From the NCBI RefSeq assembly GCF_900112525.1, contig NZ_FOMD01000002.1:620001-684000 (forward strand): a stretch of 64,000 bases of DNA. Direction: 5' to 3'. The position numbers and the translations under genes were made by a program. This document shows positions 60,298 to 64,000 of this stretch, piece after piece (within the stretch, counting starts at the first letter, position 1; each line of letters starts with the position of its first letter). This DNA comes from Klenkia taihuensis. Its GTDB lineage: Bacteria > Actinomycetota > Actinomycetes > Mycobacteriales > Geodermatophilaceae. The notes beneath the pieces are model-generated. The model was given only the letters and a program-made list of their open reading frames with translations, ran no database searches and was not told the origin of the DNA.

Positions 60298-61544
60298 CAG
60301 ATGACCCCGCGGTCCGCCAGGTCGCGCAGCCGGTCGTCGTCGTAGCCCAGCAGGTCGCGGTAGACCTGCTCGTTGTGCTGGCCCAGGTGCAGCGGGAGGA
60401 CGTCGTCGAACCCGGTGGTGGCCTCGGTGAAGGTGATCGGGATGCCCGCGGTGTGCAGGTCCGACGGCCCGTGCACCGGGTGCACGACCGGCACCGACTC
60501 CTGGCGGCGCAGCGTGTCGGGGTCGGTGAGCGCCTCCTCCGGCGTGCGCACCGGGGCCGCGGGCACGCCCTGGGCCTCCAGCGCGGCGAGGGCCTCGGCC
60601 AGGGTGCAGGTGCGCGACCAGTCCTCGATCCGGGCCTCGAGCTCGACGGCGTGCGCGACCCGGGCGTCGCGGGTGGCGAACCGGGGGTCCGCACCCAGCT
60701 CGGGGCTGCCCATCGCGGCGAACAGGCCGGTGGCCAGCTTGTCGTGCACCGCGACGACGGCGACCCAGCCGTCCTTGCACTCGAAGACGCCGAAGGGCGA
60801 GAGCCGGTGCACGGTGCGCCCGGTGCGGGCCTCCATGCCGGCCGCGGCCATCGCGCCCCAGTTCTCGATCGCGACGAAGGAGGTCAGCGCGCCCAGCATC
60901 GAGACGTCGACCCAGTCGCCGGTCCCGGTGCGGTGCCGGCGCTCCAGGGCGGCCAGCACGCCGATGACGCCGAAGACCGGGGCGAGCATGTCGGCCACCG
61001 GGATGCCCAGCCGCACCGGCGGCTCCCCGGGCTCGCCGCTGGTGTACATGACCCCGCTCAGCGCCTGGACCAGCACGTCCATCGCCTTGCTGCCGGCCTT
61101 GGCGTCCTGCCCGAAACCGCTCAGCGACAGGTAGACCACCCGCGGGTTGATCGCCGCGACCGTGGCGTGGTCGACGCCGAGGCGGGCCGCCGTCCCCGCG
61201 GTGAAGTTCTCCACCACGACGTCGCAGCCGCGCACCAGGTCGGCGAACACCTCGCCGGCGCCCTCGCGCTTGAGGTCCAGCGTGATGCCGGACTTCCCGC
61301 GGGAGCGGGTGAGGTGGGAGAAGGAGACGTCGTCGGGGTCGGCGCGGCCCACGGTCACGCCGTCCTTGCCCAGGTACGGGCTGTTCTCCCGGGCCAGGTC
61401 GCCGCCGTCGGGGTCCTCGAGCTTGATCACCTCGGCGCCGAGGCCGGCCAGCAGCAGCGTGGCGTAGGGCCCGGCCAGGGCGCGGGTCAGGTCGAGCACC
61501 CGGATGCCGGCCAGCGGTCGGTCGTCGGTCTGCGTCGTCGTCAT
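60297..61544 (-). CDS. CaiB/BaiF class III CoA-transferase
   Basis: The 415-residue protein shows GIRVLDLTRALAGPYATLLLA, GAEVIKLEDP, FSHLTRSRGKSGITLDLK, CDVVVENFTAGTAARLG, the active-site Asp in KAMDVLVQALSG and YTSGEPGEPPVRLGIPVADM. It moves CoA between carboxylic acids. Coupling to the dehydratase-like gene mirrors the FldA-FldBC arrangement for 2-hydroxy acids. GAGAGGAACCCCC precedes ATG 61544. Confidence 0.93.
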   Translation of the reverse strand: MTTTQTDDRPLAGIRVLDLTRALAGPYATLLLAGLGAEVIKLEDPDGGDLARENSPYLGKDGVTVGRADPDDVSFSHLTRSRGKSGITLDLKREGAGEVFADLVRGCDVVVENFTAGTAARLGVDHATVAAINPRVVYLSLSGFGQDAKAGSKAMDVLVQALSGVMYTSGEPGEPPVRLGIPVADMLAPVFGVIGVLAALERRHRTGTGDWVDVSMLGALTSFVAIENWGAMAAAGMEARTGRTVHRLSPFGVFECKDGWVAVVAVHDKLATGLFAAMGSPELGADPRFATRDARVAHAVELEARIEDWSRTCTLAEALAALEAQGVPAAPVRTPEEALTDPDTLRRQESVPVVHPVHGPSDLHTAGIPITFTEATTGFDDVLPLHLGQHNEQVYRDLLGYDDDRLRDLADRGVI

Positions 61545-61603
61545 GGGGGTTCCTCTCGCGGGCATGCCGAGGGCACGCCGGGCGTCCGGCGGGGTGGGCG
61601 GGA

Positions 61604-62383
61604 TCAGGAGGCGGCGGCGGAGAACCGCTGCAGGAAGGTCTGCAGGCGCTCGGTGCGCGGGTTGCCGAAGACCTCGTCGGGGGTGCCCTGCTCGACCACC
61701 CGGCCGGCGTCCATGAACACGACCCGGGTGGCGACCTCGCGGGCGAACTGGAGCTCGTGGGTGACCACGACCATCGTGGTGCGCTCCTGGGCGAGGCTGG
61801 TCATCACGGCCAGCACCTCGCCCACCAGCTCGGGGTCCAGCGCGCTGGTCGGCTCGTCGAACAGCATGAGCCGCGGGCGCATGGCCAGGGCGCGGGCGAT
61901 GGCCACCCGCTGCTGCTGGCCGCCGGACAGCTGCACGGGGTAGGCGTCGCCCTTGTGGCCCAGGCCCACCCGCTCCAGCAGCTGCTGCGCGCGGGCGCGG
62001 GCCTCGGCGAGGGGCTCGCCCAGCGAGCGGACCGGCGCCTCCCACACGTTGCGCTCGACGGTGAGGTGGGAGAACAGGTTGAAGGACTGGAAGACCATGC
62101 CCATCCGGCGGCGCTGCGGCGCCGTCGCGCGGGCCGGCATCCGGCGCAGGACGCCGCGCCGGTCGACCCGCAGGCCCAGCAGCTCGCCGTCCAGCTCGAC
62201 CGAGCCGGCGTCGATCTCCTCGAGCAGGTCGATGCAGCGCACCAGGGTCGACTTGCCCGAGCCCGAGGGCCCGATCACGACGACGACCTCGCCCTCGGCC
62301 ACGTCGAGGTCGACGTCGGCCAGTGCGGTGACGTCGCCGAACCGCTTGCCCAGGCCGCGGACCCGCAGGACGGGGGTGGTCAT
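61604..62383 (-). CDS. ABC transporter ATPase, polar amino-acid type
   Basis: The 259-residue ATPase has Walker [10 protein letters not shown], signature LSGGQQQR, Walker [15 protein letters not shown] and the H-loop VVTHE. Similarity to GlnQ/HisP-type ATPases is strong. ATG 62383 is preferred; GTG 62404 would overlap the permease stop by 11 nt. It forms a complete importer with the two genes upstream. Confidence 0.94.
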   Translation of the reverse strand: MTTPVLRVRGLGKRFGDVTALADVDLDVAEGEVVVVIGPSGSGKSTLVRCIDLLEEIDAGSVELDGELLGLRVDRRGVLRRMPARATAPQRRRMGMVFQSFNLFSHLTVERNVWEAPVRSLGEPLAEARARAQQLLERVGLGHKGDAYPVQLSGGQQQRVAIARALAMRPRLMLFDEPTSALDPELVGEVLAVMTSLAQERTTMVVVTHELQFAREVATRVVFMDAGRVVEQGTPDEVFGNPRTERLQTFLQRFSAAAS

Positions 62384-62393
62384 CGGGGTGGGC

Positions 62394-63257
62394 TCAGTAG
62401 CCACGGGAGAACCGCCGTTCCAACCAGGACTGCCCTGCGGTGAGGACGGCCACGAGGACGATGTACCAGACGATCGCGACGATCAGCAGCGGCACGACCT
62501 CGAAGGTCCGGGTGTAGACCTCCCGGGCCGCGCCGAGCAGGTCGGTCATCGCGATGACGCTGACCAGCGAGGTCCCCTTGAGCAGCGAGATCACCTGGCT
62601 GCCCATCGGCGGCAGGATGATCCGGGTCGCCTGGGGCAGCCGGATGCGGAAGAAGGTGTCCCGCGCGGGCAGGCCGAGCGAGCTGGCCGCCTCCAGCTGC
62701 CCCCGCGGGACGGCGGACAGCCCGGACCGGATGATCTCGGCGCTGTAGGGGCTGTTGTAGAGCGACAGGCCGATCACCGCGGCGGTCCAGGGCGTGATGA
62801 CGTCGTTGGCGCTCCACTCCCCGACGCTGGGGCCGAACGGGATGCCGATCGACAGCACCGGCACCAGGTAGGCCAGGTTGAACCAGAACAGCAACTGCAC
62901 CAGCGGGGGCACGCTGCGGAACACCGCGATCCACGCCGCGGCCAGGTAGCGCAGCGGGGCCAGCGAGCTCAGCCGGGCCAGGCAGACCAGCGCGCCCAGC
63001 ACCGTCGCGATGGCGGTCAGCGAGATCGTGGTGACCAGCCCGTCGAGGACCGGCGCGGCGAACAGGTACTCCCCGACGACCGGCAGCTCGAGCCGGTCGC
63101 TGCGCAGCACGAACGCGATGACCTGGGCCGCGAGCAGGGCGAGCACGACCCACGCCACCCACAGCCAGGGCCGCCGCTCGGGCCGGCTGTCCCGGGCGTC
63201 GGGGGCCTGCGTGGTCGGAGCGGGGTCCACCACCGCTCCTGCAGCCGGCCGGCTCAC
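62394..63257 (-). CDS. ABC transporter permease, polar amino-acid type
   Basis: The 287-residue protein has five to six membrane helices, with the HisMQ-type [14 protein letters not shown] segment and the EAA loop ([21 protein letters not shown] in part). It probably works as a homodimer because only one permease gene is present. GTG 63257 overlaps the binding-protein stop by GTGA. Confidence 0.93.
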   Translation of the reverse strand: MSRPAAGAVVDPAPTTQAPDARDSRPERRPWLWVAWVVLALLAAQVIAFVLRSDRLELPVVGEYLFAAPVLDGLVTTISLTAIATVLGALVCLARLSSLAPLRYLAAAWIAVFRSVPPLVQLLFWFNLAYLVPVLSIGIPFGPSVGEWSANDVITPWTAAVIGLSLYNSPYSAEIIRSGLSAVPRGQLEAASSLGLPARDTFFRIRLPQATRIILPPMGSQVISLLKGTSLVSVIAMTDLLGAAREVYTRTFEVVPLLIVAIVWYIVLVAVLTAGQSWLERRFSRGY

Positions 63258-64000
63258 GACGCCGGGTTGAGGACGGGCTCGTCGACCGCGTTGTCGCCGA
63301 GGTTCCAGCGGTCCATGAGGTCCTGGTAGACGCCCTGGTCGATGAGCGCCTGGAAGGCGGCGGTCATCGCCTCGCCGAGCCCGCTGCCCTTCAGCGACAT
63401 GCCGGCGGTGAGGTCGGAGGTGCCGGTGTCCTCGACGACCACCTCGTAGCGGCCCTCGCGCTGGAGCTGGATGTAGCGGGCGTCGGACTCGTTGGCCGCG
63501 TAGGCGTCGGCCCGGCCCGAGTCGACGGCCAGCCGGGACCCGTCGGCGGTCAGCGGCAGCGGGGTCAGGGTGTCGTCGCCGCACTCCTCGGCCAGCGCCT
63601 CGACGAAGGACTGCATCGAGCTGCCCTCCTCGTAGGAGACGGTCAGCCCGCACAGGTCCTCGGGCGTGCTGATCTCGTCGGCCCGGTCGGCCGCGATGAG
63701 GTAGGAGGGCCCGACGGTCAGCCAGGCCACCAGGTCGAAGTCCTGCTGCCGCTCGGGCGTGGCCCGCACGCCGCCGACGAAGAAGTCGGCCCGGCCCGAC
63801 TGCAGGGACAGCAGCACCGAGTTCAGGCCGTCGGTGGGCTGGAACTCGATCTCGACCCCGAGGACCTGCTCCATGGCGGTCTGCAGGTCCGGGCCCAGGC
63901 CGGTGAACCCGTCCTCGCCGTCGATGTAGAAGGGCGGCTTGGGCGCGCCGGTCCAGGTCATCGTGCCGCTGTCCTGGATGGACTGGGGCAGCAGGTCGGC
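63254..64000 (-). CDS. Family 3 extracellular solute-binding protein (5' end outside window)
   Basis: The frame is open to the right edge, leaving 248 residues without the signal peptide. TMTWTGAPKPPFYIDGED, FTGLGPDLQTAMEQVLGVEI, GRADFFVGGVRATPERQQDF and DLCGLTVSYEEGSSMQ are typical of SBP_bac_3 proteins for amino acids and small polar solutes. It delivers ligand to the permease and ATPase encoded downstream. The ligand could feed the CaiB pathway, but this is not shown. Confidence 0.92.
   Translation of the reverse strand, partial: ADLLPQSIQDSGTMTWTGAPKPPFYIDGEDGFTGLGPDLQTAMEQVLGVEIEFQPTDGLNSVLLSLQSGRADFFVGGVRATPERQQDFDLVAWLTVGPSYLIAADRADEISTPEDLCGLTVSYEEGSSMQSFVEALAEECGDDTLTPLPLTADGSRLAVDSGRADAYAANESDARYIQLQREGRYEVVVEDTGTSDLTAGMSLKGSGLGEAMTAAFQALIDQGVYQDLMDRWNLGDNAVDEPVLNPAS

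Noticed and set aside
1-64000. tRNA, rRNA, CRISPR arrays, IS elements, prophage
   Set aside because: No cloverleaf-like intergenic segment, regularly spaced repeats, transposase or phage structural genes were seen. The holin-like domain at 34809 is part of a chromosomal fusion protein.

Overview
The window is high-GC actinobacterial DNA. GTG starts, 4-bp GTGA/ATGA gene overlaps and leaderless-looking promoters are frequent. The gene content (LCP protein, GpgS, MenB, an actinobacterial-type exopolysaccharide locus) and, above all, a formate dehydrogenase whose active-site selenocysteine position is encoded by TAG point to Geodermatophilaceae, most likely Blastococcus or Geodermatophilus. That placement is inference. 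No rRNA, tRNA, CRISPR array, IS element or phage was seen.

Layout. (1) 1-19.3 kb is an exopolysaccharide locus: two polyprenyl-phosphate glycosylphosphotransferases (1044-2603 and 6449-8011), glycosyltransferases, an LCP ligase-type protein, a tightly overlapping minus-strand operon Wzz/degenerate BY-kinase - Wzx flippase - Wzy polymerase - GT4 - unknown (16394 to 10675), an acyltransferase, and two paralogous beta-helix proteins. (2) 19.4-25.2 kb is a formate dehydrogenase operon on the minus strand: small membrane protein, FdhA, FdhB (4Fe-4S) and an NrfD-type membrane subunit. FdhA is split by one in-frame TAG exactly at the Sec/Cys position. A hairpin with a GGUCU loop follows at the spacing of the E. 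coli fdhF SECIS. (3) 25.4-28.1 kb holds two Ala/Pro-rich single-pass membrane proteins that share an upstream palindrome. (4) 28.3-36.9 kb is a five-gene overlapping operon: an EAL protein with a dead GGDEF, a GGDEF protein with a dead EAL, a metallo-beta-lactamase-fold hydrolase, a DedA protein and a holin/phosphodiesterase fusion. A further degenerate GGDEF fragment follows.

(5) 37.5-53.7 kb is mostly housekeeping and accessory single genes: GpgS, HAD phosphatase, two TetR regulators, MenB, a TPP enzyme, an EEP-fold protein, NUDIX, an AbiEi/DUF559-type protein bracketed by two related palindromic repeats, MetY with a CoA-binding protein, and a TPR-GGDEF cyclase. (6) 53.7-64 kb is a minus-strand catabolic region: a polar amino-acid type ABC transporter (binding protein cut by the right edge), a CaiB CoA-transferase translationally coupled to a cysteine-poor fused 2-hydroxyacyl-CoA dehydratase-like protein and an MFS exporter, then a Rieske oxygenase - small protein - PDR/VanB-type reductase - IclR unit with an IclR-like palindrome upstream.

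The outstanding item is the TAG-programmed selenocysteine in FdhA. Three genes in this window end in ordinary TAG, so the recoding must be local and context-dependent. UAG-encoded selenocysteine in Geodermatophilus and Blastococcus was reported by Mukai, Soll and colleagues in 2016, so the phenomenon has a precedent. The complementary degeneration of the two c-di-GMP enzymes and the FldABC-like but cysteine-depleted dehydratase are the next most interesting observations.
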